64,000 nt of DNA from Bauldia sp. (GTDB taxonomy: Bacteria; Pseudomonadota; Alphaproteobacteria; Rhizobiales; Kaistiaceae), in NCBI GenBank assembly GCA_028284325.1, contig JANQRX010000003.1, forward strand, positions 248,001 through 312,000. Direction: 5' to 3'. The notes beneath the pieces were generated by a model. It did not search any database. It was given only the letters and a program-made list of their open reading frames with translations, and was not told where the DNA came from. The translations under genes and the position numbers were made by a program. Shown here in pieces: positions 8,830 to 18,251 of the stretch (position 1 is its first letter; every line of letters begins with the position of its first letter).

Positions 8830-10347
8830 TCATCTTCCGCCATCCGCGTCACATCCCTCGACGACCCGGGCGTGCGCGTTGTCGATGAGGAACGCAGAAA
8901 ACCGCCGCCTTGGCGCTTCGTTGACGCGATGAACGACCTCGCCGGCGGGCACCAGCCCCGGAAAGCAGCGCTCGAACGGTGCGACCTCCCCGAGGACAAG
9001 CAGCAGCCCCGGGCCATCGATAACCGCCGGGTCGGAAGCCGGTCGGTAACTGTAGCGGTAGCGCTCGGTTACCTGCTCGACCACGACGCCACCCAGATGG
9101 TGGGCGATCTCGGCAACGTAGTTGTAGTCGTTGACGCCGATCCAGCCGGCGCCGGTCTCACGCCGCTTAGCTTCGACGTCGGCGGCGAACGCCGGCCATC
9201 CCCTGAACTGGGCGGCGGCGCCGGGCACAAGCTGACTGAGCGGCCCGGCGAGAAACAGCCCGCCCGCAACGGCAAAGGCGGCGCCGACGACGACAACATA
9301 GCGCCCCGCGACACGCGGATGCGGAATCCGGCGCCCCGGCCCCACGCTGCCGTGAGCGGCCAGCAGGGCTAGCGTCGGATAGATCGGCACCAGCCAGTGG
9401 GCATCGGCCTGCGCCCGCAGCGCATGGATGGTCATGAAGACGAGGATCGGAGCCGCCGTCAGCACCAGAAGGGACACCGCCCGCCTGTGTTCCTGATCCG
9501 CCGCCAACCATCGCCATACCGCGTAGCCGGCAAGAACCGTCACCAGCGGGTTGGGCAGCAGGAAGAACGACAGGATGTGTTCGAGCAGCAGCCGGGGGAC
9601 GAAGTTGGGGCTGTTGACGATCCGGCCGAACTGGAGCGCGAGCGACGCGCCGTCGTGCTGCAGATTCCACACGATCACGGGGGCGACGACGGCAAGGGCG
9701 ACAAGGCCACCGGCCCACAGCCAGGGGCTTGCCAGCCATCGCCGCAGATCGCGATCAACGGCAAGCGTCAGCACGATGCCGACGCCGAGAAACAGGACTG
9801 TGTATTTGGAGACCAGACCGAGCCCCGCGAAGACGCCGACGGCCAGCCACCACGCGCCGGTTCCGGACTGCATGACCATGACGACCGCAAGAACGGCCAG
9901 CGACCAGAACAGGATCGCCGGCCCGTCGGGCAGGGCGATCACCCCGGCCGCGCCGAGGAGAAACGTCGCATTGAGCCAGACGGCGGCGCGCAGACCGGTC
10001 AGGTGGTCGAACAGGCGCCGGCCGATGAGATAGATCACCGCCGAATCGGCGACCAGAGCGGCAATGAACAGCGACCGGCCGGCCAGGTTGCTGTCGCCGA
10101 ACAGCGTCCGTCCCAGCCAGATCCACCACGCCACCATCGGCGGGTGGTCGTAATAGCCGATCGAGGGATGATGCGACCACTGGAAGTAGTAGGCTTCGTC
10201 GGGGAAGGCCGGGATCATCGTCGCCGCGACCACATGCCAGGCCGCGAAGGCGAGAACGATCGTGACCGCGATGCCGACACGGTCCTCGGGAAGGCCGAAC
10301 GGCGGCGCGGCTATGCCTGATCGGGTGGGCCCGGGGTTTTCCTGCAA
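8830..10347 (-). CDS. Glycosyltransferase family 39 (ArnT-like) membrane protein
   Basis: A 505-residue polytopic protein with about 10-12 hydrophobic helices. Its first periplasmic loop carries the GT39 signature FPDEAYYFQWSHHP with the acidic pair Asp-Glu, followed by GYYDHPPMVAWW. GT39/GT83 enzymes such as ArnT move a sugar from a polyprenyl-phosphate donor onto lipid A, glycans or proteins on the periplasmic face. The acceptor cannot be read from sequence. A second member begins 136 bases away on the other strand with the same signature, so the two form a divergent paralogous pair. Confidence 0.85.
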   Translation of the reverse strand: MQENPGPTRSGIAAPPFGLPEDRVGIAVTIVLAFAAWHVVAATMIPAFPDEAYYFQWSHHPSIGYYDHPPMVAWWIWLGRTLFGDSNLAGRSLFIAALVADSAVIYLIGRRLFDHLTGLRAAVWLNATFLLGAAGVIALPDGPAILFWSLAVLAVVMVMQSGTGAWWLAVGVFAGLGLVSKYTVLFLGVGIVLTLAVDRDLRRWLASPWLWAGGLVALAVVAPVIVWNLQHDGASLALQFGRIVNSPNFVPRLLLEHILSFFLLPNPLVTVLAGYAVWRWLAADQEHRRAVSLLVLTAAPILVFMTIHALRAQADAHWLVPIYPTLALLAAHGSVGPGRRIPHPRVAGRYVVVVGAAFAVAGGLFLAGPLSQLVPGAAAQFRGWPAFAADVEAKRRETGAGWIGVNDYNYVAEIAHHLGGVVVEQVTERYRYSYRPASDPAVIDGPGLLLVLGEVAPFERCFPGLVPAGEVVHRVNEAPRRRFSAFLIDNAHARVVEGCDADGGR

Positions 10348-10483
10348 GGCTTGCCGGCTCCTCTCATGTCACGCGTAACGACCTGCGCCTATGGCCCATA
10401 GGCCGGAGGCTGTCCACCTGGCAGCCCCGGGGTCTCGTACCTGTGGCTGGACTTCCGTCGAGGACAGCGCCTAAGAACCGGCC

Positions 10484-11995
10484 ATGTCCGCCCCCGCCAT
10501 GCCACGCGATCGCCCCGCCGATCCCGGCGACCGGCGCCGATTCGTCCGGGTCATCGCGATCCTCACCGTCATCGCGCTGGCGCGGCTTGTCGCCGCGGCG
10601 GTCACCGATCTGTCGCCGGACGAGGCCTACTACTTCCAGTGGTCGCAGTTCCCGGCGCTCGGCTATTTTGACCACCCGCCAATGATCGCCTGGTGGACGG
10701 CGGCATCGGTAGCGCTCCTAGGCGACACGGCCTTCGGCATCCGGTTCGTGTCGGTGATGGCGATCGTTGCCACGTCGCTGGTCGCCTACGCCATCGCCCA
10801 TGTCCTGTTCGACAACCGTCGGATCGCCGCCCGCGCCACCCTGTGGACCAGCGCCATCGTGCTGCTTGGGGCAGCGACTCTGGCGACGCCGGACGCCCCG
10901 GCCATCCTCTTCTGGAGCCTGACCGTTCTGGCCGTCGCCACAGTCGTGCGGACCGGAGAAGGCCGCTGGTGGCTGGTGGTCGGCGCGCTCGCCGGGCTCG
11001 GCGTCCTGTCGAAGTTCACCAACCTTTTCCTCGGCCTCGGCATCGTCGCCCTGCTCATCGCCCATCGCGACCTGCGCCACTGGTTCGCGAGCGCCTGGCT
11101 GTGGGCGGGCGGCCTCATGGCCCTGGTCGTCGCGGCGCCCATGCTGTGGTGGAACGCCGGCAACGACTGGATCACGTTCGCGAAGCAGTTCGTCCGCGTA
11201 GGCGCCGGCGAGTTCGACCCGCTCAACCTGCTCGACTTCGTCATCGTCCAGCCGATCGCCTTCAACGTCGTGATGGTCGTCTTTGTCGCGCTCGCGGCCG
11301 GCATCTCGTTCGGGCACAACCGCCGGGACGTCTCCGACGGACTATCGGTCCTGTTATGGACATCACTGCCGATCGTCGCCTACATGGCGATCGCGGCGAC
11401 CGGCCAGAAGATCCAGGGCAACTGGCTGGCGCCGGTCTTCCCGCCGCTGGCAATTGCCGCCGCGGCCGCAGCGGAAAGCGCGAGACATCCCCTGCTGGCC
11501 GCGCTGCGGGCGCTGGTCTTTCCCTTCGGGATCGCGCTGTCTGCCCTGGGCCTGGTCGCCGCGGCCGCGCCAGCCGGCACGATCCCCTACCGCTACGATA
11601 TCGGCCAGATCATGCGCGGCTGGGACGACCTGGCCGATCGCGTCGCCAACATCCATCGCGACAACGACACCGCCTGGATCGCCGCGAGCCGCTATTTCGT
11701 TGCCGCCGAACTCGACTACCACCTGCGCGAACGCGACATTCCGGTCATCCTGGTCCGCGAGCGCCGCCGCCACGACTTTGCGCCGCCACCGCCGGGCGAT
11801 CTCGTGGACAAGCCGGCCCTCCTCGTCACCTCGGGGGCGGCGCCCGAAACCTGCTTCGAGACGATCGTACCCCTCGGCGAGATCAAGCGCATGAGCGGCG
11901 ACGAGGCGGCGCAGACCCTGCTCTTGTATCGGGTCGAAGGCGCCCACCCGGACATCTTCAAGGTGGGTTGCGACGGGCTGCCGCCCAGCGGCTGA
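10484..11995 (+). CDS. Glycosyltransferase family 39 (ArnT-like) membrane protein
   Basis: A 503-residue polytopic membrane protein, the rightward partner of the divergent pair. The first periplasmic loop reads LSPDEAYYFQWSQFPALGYF and continues DHPPMIAWWTAA, almost the same as its neighbour. Other shared segments include LSKFT/LVSKYT, GNWLAPVFP/DAHWLVPIYP and the C-terminal ETCFETIVPLGEI block. Similarity along the whole length points to a local duplication. The role is expected to be transfer of a sugar from undecaprenyl-phosphate sugar to an envelope acceptor; donor and acceptor are unknown. It converges with serA, nine bases away. Confidence 0.85.
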   Translation: MSAPAMPRDRPADPGDRRRFVRVIAILTVIALARLVAAAVTDLSPDEAYYFQWSQFPALGYFDHPPMIAWWTAASVALLGDTAFGIRFVSVMAIVATSLVAYAIAHVLFDNRRIAARATLWTSAIVLLGAATLATPDAPAILFWSLTVLAVATVVRTGEGRWWLVVGALAGLGVLSKFTNLFLGLGIVALLIAHRDLRHWFASAWLWAGGLMALVVAAPMLWWNAGNDWITFAKQFVRVGAGEFDPLNLLDFVIVQPIAFNVVMVVFVALAAGISFGHNRRDVSDGLSVLLWTSLPIVAYMAIAATGQKIQGNWLAPVFPPLAIAAAAAAESARHPLLAALRALVFPFGIALSALGLVAAAAPAGTIPYRYDIGQIMRGWDDLADRVANIHRDNDTAWIAASRYFVAAELDYHLRERDIPVILVRERRRHDFAPPPPGDLVDKPALLVTSGAAPETCFETIVPLGEIKRMSGDEAAQTLLLYRVEGAHPDIFKVGCDGLPPSG

Positions 11996-12004
11996 GACCC
12001 GAAG

Positions 12005-13591
12005 TCAGATGCAGACGCGTTTGGCCTGGACCACGCCCTCGATGTCGCGGACCTTGGCCAGCACCGGATCACTGATCGGCTGGTCGACTTCAAGCAGCGC
12101 GATCGCGTCCGTTCCGGGCGCCGAGCGGCCGAGATTGAAGTTGGCGACGTTGATCGCCTCTTCGCCGAGCAGCGTCCCCAGCGCGCCAATGAAGCCCGGC
12201 TGATCCTGGTTGGTGATGTAGAGCATGTTCTCGCCGAACCCGGCCTCGAGATCGATATCCTTGATCTGGATGATGCGCGGGCGACCATCGGCGAACACCG
12301 TTCCCGCGACCGAGCGCGTCTGGCGCTCCGTCGTGACGGTGAGGCGGAGATAGGCCTCGTACACACCGCGCTGGGTCTGCCGCACCTCGTCGACATCCAT
12401 CCCCCGCGATTTCGCCACCATGGGTGCGTTGACCATGTTGACCTCCGTCAGGATCGGCCGCAACAGACCGGCGAGGAGTGCCGACGTCAGCGCGCCGGTG
12501 TTCATGTCGGCAAGATCACCGGCATATTCGATCGTGACCGCCTCGATTGTGGTCTCGGTCAACTGACCGGCGAACGAACCGAGGTTTTCGGCAAGCCCGA
12601 TCCAGGGCTTGAGCCGCGGCGCCTCCTCCGCGGTGATCGACGGCATGTTGAGGGCGTTCGAGACCGCGCCGTTGACGAGATAGTCCGACATTTGCTCGGC
12701 GACCTGGATCGCGACGTTCTCCTGCGCCTCCCGCGTCGCGGCGCCGAGATGCGGCGTGCAGACCACATTCGGCGCATCGAACAGGACGCTCTCCGTCGCC
12801 GGCTCCGTCTCGAAGACGTCGATACCGGCGCCCGCGACCTTGCCGGAACGCAGCGCGACCGCAAGATCGGCCTCGACGATCAGGCCACCGCGGGCGCAGT
12901 TCACGATCCGGACGCCGTCCTTCATCTTGGCGATCGCCGCCGCGTCGATGATATGGCGCGTCTTGTCGGTGAGCGGCGTGTGCAGCGTGATGAAATCGGA
13001 GCGCGCCAACAGCGTGTCGAGATCGACGCGTTCGACGCCGAGCTGCATCGCCCGTTCTTCCGACAGGAACGGATCGTAGGCGATCACCCGCATCCTGAGC
13101 CCGATCGCCCGCTCCGCGACGATGGCGCCGATGTTGCCGCAGCCGATGATGCCGAGCGTCTTCGAGGTCATCTCGACGCCCATGAAGCGGTTCTTCTCCC
13201 ACTTGCCCCCGCGGGTCGACACGTCCGCCTCCGGCAACTGCCGGGCGACGGCGAACATCATCGCCACCGCATGTTCGGCCGTGGTGATGGAGTTGCCGAA
13301 CGGTGTGTTCATCACCACGACACCGCGCCGGGTGGCCGCGTGGATGTCGACATTGTCGACGCCGATGCCCGCCCGACCGACGACCTTGAGGTTGCCGGCG
13401 GCCTCCAGAAGCTTCTCGGTGACCTTGGTGGCGGAGCGGATGGCGAGGCCGTGATAGTCGCCGATGGCGGCGAGAAGCGCTTCCTTGTCCTTGCCCAACT
13501 CCGGACGGAAATCGACCTCCAGGCCGTGCGCCTTGAAGATGTTGACGGCGGTTTCGGAGAGCTTGTCGGAAACGAGAACGCGAGCTGTCAT
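12005..13591 (-). CDS. serA: D-3-phosphoglycerate dehydrogenase
   Basis: The 528-residue product oxidises 3-phosphoglycerate to 3-phosphohydroxypyruvate with NAD, the first step of serine synthesis. The NAD fold has GIIGCGNIG at 147-155. The catalytic set is Arg234 (NCARGG), Glu263 (FETEP) and His281 (TPHLG). The extra C-terminal ~200 residues make an intervening (ASB) domain plus an ACT domain at about 455-528, the long form that can respond to serine. I chose ATG 13591 because the substrate domain starts there (MTARVLVSDKL); the 25 upstream residues are not conserved-looking. It follows serC by 71 bases, and both are probably transcribed from the serC leader. Confidence 0.96.
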   Translation of the reverse strand: MTARVLVSDKLSETAVNIFKAHGLEVDFRPELGKDKEALLAAIGDYHGLAIRSATKVTEKLLEAAGNLKVVGRAGIGVDNVDIHAATRRGVVVMNTPFGNSITTAEHAVAMMFAVARQLPEADVSTRGGKWEKNRFMGVEMTSKTLGIIGCGNIGAIVAERAIGLRMRVIAYDPFLSEERAMQLGVERVDLDTLLARSDFITLHTPLTDKTRHIIDAAAIAKMKDGVRIVNCARGGLIVEADLAVALRSGKVAGAGIDVFETEPATESVLFDAPNVVCTPHLGAATREAQENVAIQVAEQMSDYLVNGAVSNALNMPSITAEEAPRLKPWIGLAENLGSFAGQLTETTIEAVTIEYAGDLADMNTGALTSALLAGLLRPILTEVNMVNAPMVAKSRGMDVDEVRQTQRGVYEAYLRLTVTTERQTRSVAGTVFADGRPRIIQIKDIDLEAGFGENMLYITNQDQPGFIGALGTLLGEEAINVANFNLGRSAPGTDAIALLEVDQPISDPVLAKVRDIEGVVQAKRVCI

Positions 13592-13662
13592 CGCTGATGA
13601 CCTTGTGTTGACGGGCAGACGCGCCCGCGCGGTTGATGGCGTGTGACGTGAAGGCCGCTGCC

Positions 13663-14838
13663 TCAAGCGGCGGCGGCGGCTTTCGATTTTTCGACGGCGT
13701 AGGCCCAGTCAAGCCATTCCGTCAGGATCGCGAGGTCCGACGCTTCGATCGTGGCGCCGGCCCAGATCCGCAAGTGCGGCGGTGCGTCGCGATGGAAGTT
13801 GGTGTCGTAAGCCACGCCCTCCGCGTCGAGGGTCGCGACCATGCCACGCACGAACGCCTCCTGATCGGCGAGATCGCGCACCGTTACATCCGGGTCGACA
13901 ACCTTGAGACACACGGACGTGTTCGATCGCGTCGCCGGATCGCTGGCGAAGAAATCCACCCACGGCGTGTCCGCGGCCCAGTTCGCGAGCACCGCATAGT
14001 TGGCATCCGCACGGGCGCGCATGCCGGCGAGCCCCCCGACCGAGCGGCCCCAGGCCAGCGCGTCGAGACAATCCTCCACGCACAGCATCGACGGCGTGTT
14101 GATGGTCATCCCGGCGAAGACGCCTTCGTTCAGCTTGCCGCCCTTGGTCAGGCGAAACAGCTTCGGCATCGGCCAAGGCGGAGTGGTGGTCTCCAGCCGC
14201 TCGACCGCACGAGGGCTGAGGATCAGGATGCCGTGCGCCGCCTCGCCGCCGAGCGCCTTCTGCCAGGAGAAGGTCACCACGTCGAGCTTGGCAAACGGCA
14301 GGTCCTGCGCGAAGGCCGCCGAGGTCGCGTCGCAGATCGTCAGACCGGTGCGATCGTCGGCAATCCAGTCGCCATCGGGAACACGCACGCCGGAGGTGGT
14401 GCCGTTCCAGGTGAAGACGACGTCATGGCTGAAATCGACGGCGCCGAGGTCCGGCAGGTCACCGTAATCGGCCTTGAGCACCCGGACATCGTCCAGCTTC
14501 AGTTGCTTGACGATGTCGGTGACCCAGCCGAGCCCGAAGGACTCCCAGGCAAGCACGTCCACGGGACGGCTGCCGAGGAGCGACCACAGCGCCATCTCCA
14601 CCGCGCCGGTGTCGGAGGCCGGGACGATGCCGACCCGGTAGTCGTCCGGCACCTCCAGGAGCGCACGGGTCTCGTCGATGACCTGGCCGAGCTTCGCCTT
14701 GCCGATCTTGGCGCGGTGCGAACGGCCAAGCGGCGCGTCCTTGAGCACCTCAACCGACCAGCCGGGTCGCTTGGCGCAGGGTCCGGATGAAAAATTGGGA
14801 TTGGCCGGCCGACGGCCGGGCTTCGCAGGAGCGGTCAT
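13663..14838 (-). CDS. serC: Phosphoserine aminotransferase
   Basis: A 391-residue PLP enzyme that converts 3-phosphohydroxypyruvate and glutamate to O-phosphoserine. It is of the alphaproteobacterial long type, starting with the conserved [15 protein letters not shown] block. The PLP lysine is Lys194 in [22 protein letters not shown] is another family marker. The ATG at 14838 is preceded by the ribosome-binding site GGAAGGA, which sits in the loop of a hairpin (see the leader entry). With serA downstream it forms a two-gene serine operon; serB is not in the window. Confidence 0.96.
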   Translation of the reverse strand: MTAPAKPGRRPANPNFSSGPCAKRPGWSVEVLKDAPLGRSHRAKIGKAKLGQVIDETRALLEVPDDYRVGIVPASDTGAVEMALWSLLGSRPVDVLAWESFGLGWVTDIVKQLKLDDVRVLKADYGDLPDLGAVDFSHDVVFTWNGTTSGVRVPDGDWIADDRTGLTICDATSAAFAQDLPFAKLDVVTFSWQKALGGEAAHGILILSPRAVERLETTTPPWPMPKLFRLTKGGKLNEGVFAGMTINTPSMLCVEDCLDALAWGRSVGGLAGMRARADANYAVLANWAADTPWVDFFASDPATRSNTSVCLKVVDPDVTVRDLADQEAFVRGMVATLDAEGVAYDTNFHRDAPPHLRIWAGATIEASDLAILTEWLDWAYAVEKSKAAAAA

Positions 14839-14840
14839 GG

Positions 14841-14890
14841 CGTCCTATCCTTCCAGATAGCTGCCCCTCGTTGGGGAGGGGTGTCCCGCC
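14841..14890 (-). ncRNA. Candidate serC-motif leader RNA
   Basis: Just upstream of serC the transcript can form two hairpins. The first pairs CCCCTC with GAGGGG around a 6-base loop (14864-14881). The second pairs CTATC with GATAG around the loop TGGAAG (14845-14860), placing the Shine-Dalgarno sequence of serC in the loop. It is preceded by GGGACA. The serC RNA motif is a known conserved element found only upstream of serC in alphaproteobacteria. I assign this by position and two-hairpin architecture from memory, not by covariance-model search. A role in controlling translation initiation is inferred. Confidence 0.6.
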
Positions 14891-14956
14891 GCCGCGTGTA
14901 TGGGAAGCGCCGCCATAAGGCAAGGCCCCAGCGACGCAGCCAGACCGCCGACGGAC

Positions 14957-16030
14957 TCAGCCTCCGGGGATCAGGACCGGGCCGGTGCTCGCCAGGCCGA
15001 CCGCGACCGACTGGCCGATCTGGAGTGGGTTATCCACGTCCTCCTGAACGGCGAAGATCGAGCCAAACGCGGTTTCCAGCGTGTATTCCATGTGAATGCC
15101 GACATAGGTGGCCTTGGCTATCGTTGCGGCAAACCCGTCTTCGACACCGATGATCAGTCGCGACGGGCGCACAGCCAGCGAGGCCGGGCCGACGGTCAGG
15201 CCACGCGACGGCAACCTGTAGCGATAACTGTCGATGACGATCTCTGCGAGATCGCCGTCCACCGAGACAATGTCACAAGGGACGATGTTCGCCTCGCCGA
15301 TGAAGTCGGCGACAAAACGATCCACAGGAGCATCGTACAGCTCCCGGGGCGAGCCCGTCTGGGCGACCGCGGCATTGCGCATGACGACGATCTCATCGCT
15401 GACGGCCAGCGCCTCTTCCTGATCGTGTGTGACGTAGACAACGGTCAATCCGAGGTCCTGCTGTATCGCCCGGATGTCCTCGCGCACCTGCCGGCGCAGC
15501 TTGGCGTCAAGGTTCGACAGCGGTTCGTCGAACAGCAGGACCTGCGGCTCGAGGACCAGCGCGCGTGCCACCGCGACGCGCTGCTGCTGTCCTCCGCTCA
15601 GCTCGCTGGGCAGGCGGTCGTCGTAACCCTGCAACCCCACCAGGTCGAGCCCGGCCCGCGCGCGGTCGCGGGCCTCGGCTTTCGGGAAGCCCGAGAAGCC
15701 CAGACCGTACGACACGTTCTCCAGCACGCTCAGGTGCGGAAAGAGCGCGTAGGACTGGAACACCATCGAGACGTCGCGATCGGTGGCGGGCAGGATCGTC
15801 ACGTCCTTGTCGCCGATCAGGATCTGTCCGGTTGTCGCCATTTCGAGCCCGGCAATCATCCGCAGCGTCGTGGTCTTGCCACAGCCGGAAGGCCCCAGGA
15901 GCGTCACCAGCTTGCCGGATTCGACATCAAGGTCGATATTGTCGACAGCCACCACGTCTTTCCCGAAGACTTTGGAAACGCTGCGAAAACTGACCGGGGC
16001 CGCCTTGCTTGATATCTGCATCTGAGCCAT
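14957..16030 (-). CDS. ABC transporter ATP-binding protein (Fbp/Afu/Pot type)
   Basis: A 357-residue ATPase subunit. Walker A GPSGCGKT is at 46-53, the signature LSGGQQQR at 144-151, Walker B LLFDEP at 165-170, and the switch histidine in YVTHDQEEA. The C-terminal ~120 residues form a TOBE-type regulatory domain, as in FbpC, PotA and AfuC. The ATG at 16030 has a strong GGAGG site, and the permease gene ends four bases upstream of it. It energises import by the fused permease and binding protein encoded immediately upstream on the same strand. Confidence 0.93.
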   Translation of the reverse strand: MAQMQISSKAAPVSFRSVSKVFGKDVVAVDNIDLDVESGKLVTLLGPSGCGKTTTLRMIAGLEMATTGQILIGDKDVTILPATDRDVSMVFQSYALFPHLSVLENVSYGLGFSGFPKAEARDRARAGLDLVGLQGYDDRLPSELSGGQQQRVAVARALVLEPQVLLFDEPLSNLDAKLRRQVREDIRAIQQDLGLTVVYVTHDQEEALAVSDEIVVMRNAAVAQTGSPRELYDAPVDRFVADFIGEANIVPCDIVSVDGDLAEIVIDSYRYRLPSRGLTVGPASLAVRPSRLIIGVEDGFAATIAKATYVGIHMEYTLETAFGSIFAVQEDVDNPLQIGQSVAVGLASTGPVLIPGG

Positions 16031-16034
16031 GCGC

Positions 16035-18248
16035 CTACCCTCCGGGGGCGAAGTGAGTCCGCCGCCCAATCTGCGTCCTGCCGACCAGCAACTGCAAAAG
16101 GCCAACGGCTGCCAGCATGACGAAAATGAGTGTGGTGGAGTACGCGATCGCCAAGCCGTAGTCGTTATTCTCCACCCGTCCGATGATGTAGCTGGTGGCC
16201 ATGTCGTATTCCGCCGAGACCAGGAAGATCACGGCCGAGATCGCCGTCATGGCCCGCACGAAACTGAAGACCAGCGCCGCCAGGATTGCGGGCCGCAACA
16301 GCGGCAGGATCACGCGACGGAACGTGTGCCAGCTGTTTGCGCCAAGCGTCAGCGACGACTCGTCCAGCGACTTGTCGATCTGGGACATGCTGGCGATCCC
16401 GGCGCGCACGCCAACGGGCATGTTGCGGAAGATGAAGCTGACAACCAGGATGATCCCGGTGCCGGTGATCTCAATGGGCGGAACGTTGAAAGCCAGAATG
16501 TAGCTCACGCCGATCACGGTGCCGGGAATTGCGAAACTGAGCATCGTTCCGAATTCGAACGAGTTCTTCCCGGCGAAATTCTGTCTCGTCAGCAGATAGG
16601 CCGTTATCAACCCGACCGCTGCTGTCAGCGGCGCTGCTATCGCGGCAACTTCGATCGTCGTGAAGAAACTGTCCCAGGCCGCACCCGACCAGTGCAGTCC
16701 ATGTTCTGTGAAGCCTATCGAGAACGCCGTGATGTAGTGCTTGAACGTCAGGGCATCTCTGACACCCCAGAGTTCGACAAAACTGCCGTAGACGATCATG
16801 CCGTACACGATGACGGTGAAGGCGCCCCAGATGGCGGCAATCGTGAACACCGGCACCGACAATCGCCTTGGCATCAACGGATGCACGCCCGCGTCGCCCT
16901 TGCCGGTCACGGTGGTGTAGCTTTTTCGGCCCAACCAGGCCCGCTGCAAATAGAACGCCGACAGCGTGAAGAAGAGCAGGACCATCGCCAAGACCGCGGC
17001 ACGTCCCTGATCGTATTGCGCTCCGACGATCGCGAAGAAGATCTCGGTCGATAGGACGTCATAGTTGCCACCCAACACCAGCGGATTGCCGAAATCGGCC
17101 ATGCTCTCGATGAATCCGAGGAGAAACGCGTTGGCGAGACCCGGGCGCATGAGCGGCAGGGAGACCGTCCTGAAGGTCTGCCACTTGTCGGCACGCAAGG
17201 TCTGAGCGGCCTCCTCCATCGACGGGCTGACGCCTTCGACCACGCCGATGAGGACCAGAAACGCGATCGGCGTGAAGGCCAGGGTCTGCGCGATCACGAT
17301 ACCCGGAAGGCCGTACAGCCAGCGCGTCGGCTGCACACCGAAAATGTCGGCGAAGGCAACCGTAACCGACCCGGACAGGCCGAAGAGCAGGATCAGCGCG
17401 AGGCCGATCACGAACGGCGGGGTGATGATCGGCAGGACGGTCAACGCCCTCAGTCCGCGTTTGAAGCGAAAGCCGGAGCGAGTCAGGACCAGCGCAAAGA
17501 CCAGGCCCAGCGCGGTGGTGATAAAGCCAACGACGATGGCCAGGAAAAGCGAGTTCCATGCGACGCCGCAGCGCGCACCACGCAGACATCCCAGGCCCCA
17601 AAGTCGATCGTCAAAGAACTTCGAGGCGAACACATTGACTGAATAGCCTCCGTCCTCGGTGATGAAGGCGGAGATGAGCATCCTGGCAATCGGAAAGAAG
17701 ACAAAGATGGCGACAACGACGATCACGCCACCGATTGCGCTGACGACAAAAACATCGCCGTTGATCGCGCCACGCGCGGCAATGCCCTGTGTGAAGAGGA
17801 AAAGAAACGATGTCGCCAGCACCATGGCGCCGACGCCCATCCCGAACTGCCGATCGTCGAGCTCGCCGAACAACCAGGTGAGCCAGTCGAACGTGAAGCC
17901 GCGTATGCCGATGCCGAAGCCCTGCGCGACCAGATAGGAGAACCCGACCGCGCCGGACAGTATCAGCACCATCGCGTGGGTGCGGTCGGTCTTGCGCCGC
18001 CGCAGAACGAGGAGCGGCGCAATCAGCGGCAACAGCAGTGGTGCAAGCCAGACTTTCTCGCCCTGCGCCACGAGAAACGCCGCCGGAGCGTAGTCCTCGT
18101 CGAACGGATAGCCGTCAATCAGCCATGCGAAGCGAAAGAAGCCGTCTTCGACACCGTACCAGGGGAGCAGGCAGAATCCGATCCACCCGGCAAGGATCCA
18201 GAAGACCAGTACCGGGTGGACCGTTCGTTCGCTGGCCGATGTACGCAC
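16035..18248 (-). CDS. ABC transporter permease, two fused membrane domains
   Basis: A 737-residue permease. An N-terminal extension of about 190 residues with several hydrophobic helices is followed by two BPD_transp_1-type halves. Each half has an EAA-like loop: MEEAAQTLRADKWQTFRTVS near residue 340, and LDESSLTLGANSWHTFRRV near 640. One chain thus provides both halves of the channel. The long N-terminal extension resembles the AfuB type more than the shorter FbpB or PhnU types. The start is GTG at 18248, three bases past the binding-protein stop. The operon order is binding protein, permease, ATPase. Confidence 0.9.
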   Translation of the reverse strand: MRTSASERTVHPVLVFWILAGWIGFCLLPWYGVEDGFFRFAWLIDGYPFDEDYAPAAFLVAQGEKVWLAPLLLPLIAPLLVLRRRKTDRTHAMVLILSGAVGFSYLVAQGFGIGIRGFTFDWLTWLFGELDDRQFGMGVGAMVLATSFLFLFTQGIAARGAINGDVFVVSAIGGVIVVVAIFVFFPIARMLISAFITEDGGYSVNVFASKFFDDRLWGLGCLRGARCGVAWNSLFLAIVVGFITTALGLVFALVLTRSGFRFKRGLRALTVLPIITPPFVIGLALILLFGLSGSVTVAFADIFGVQPTRWLYGLPGIVIAQTLAFTPIAFLVLIGVVEGVSPSMEEAAQTLRADKWQTFRTVSLPLMRPGLANAFLLGFIESMADFGNPLVLGGNYDVLSTEIFFAIVGAQYDQGRAAVLAMVLLFFTLSAFYLQRAWLGRKSYTTVTGKGDAGVHPLMPRRLSVPVFTIAAIWGAFTVIVYGMIVYGSFVELWGVRDALTFKHYITAFSIGFTEHGLHWSGAAWDSFFTTIEVAAIAAPLTAAVGLITAYLLTRQNFAGKNSFEFGTMLSFAIPGTVIGVSYILAFNVPPIEITGTGIILVVSFIFRNMPVGVRAGIASMSQIDKSLDESSLTLGANSWHTFRRVILPLLRPAILAALVFSFVRAMTAISAVIFLVSAEYDMATSYIIGRVENNDYGLAIAYSTTLIFVMLAAVGLLQLLVGRTQIGRRTHFAPGG

Positions 18249-18251
18249 GGC

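Noticed and set aside
7419-8888. A 489-codon rightward frame opposite purA
   Set aside because: Antisense shadow of a fully conserved enzyme; no recognisable domain.
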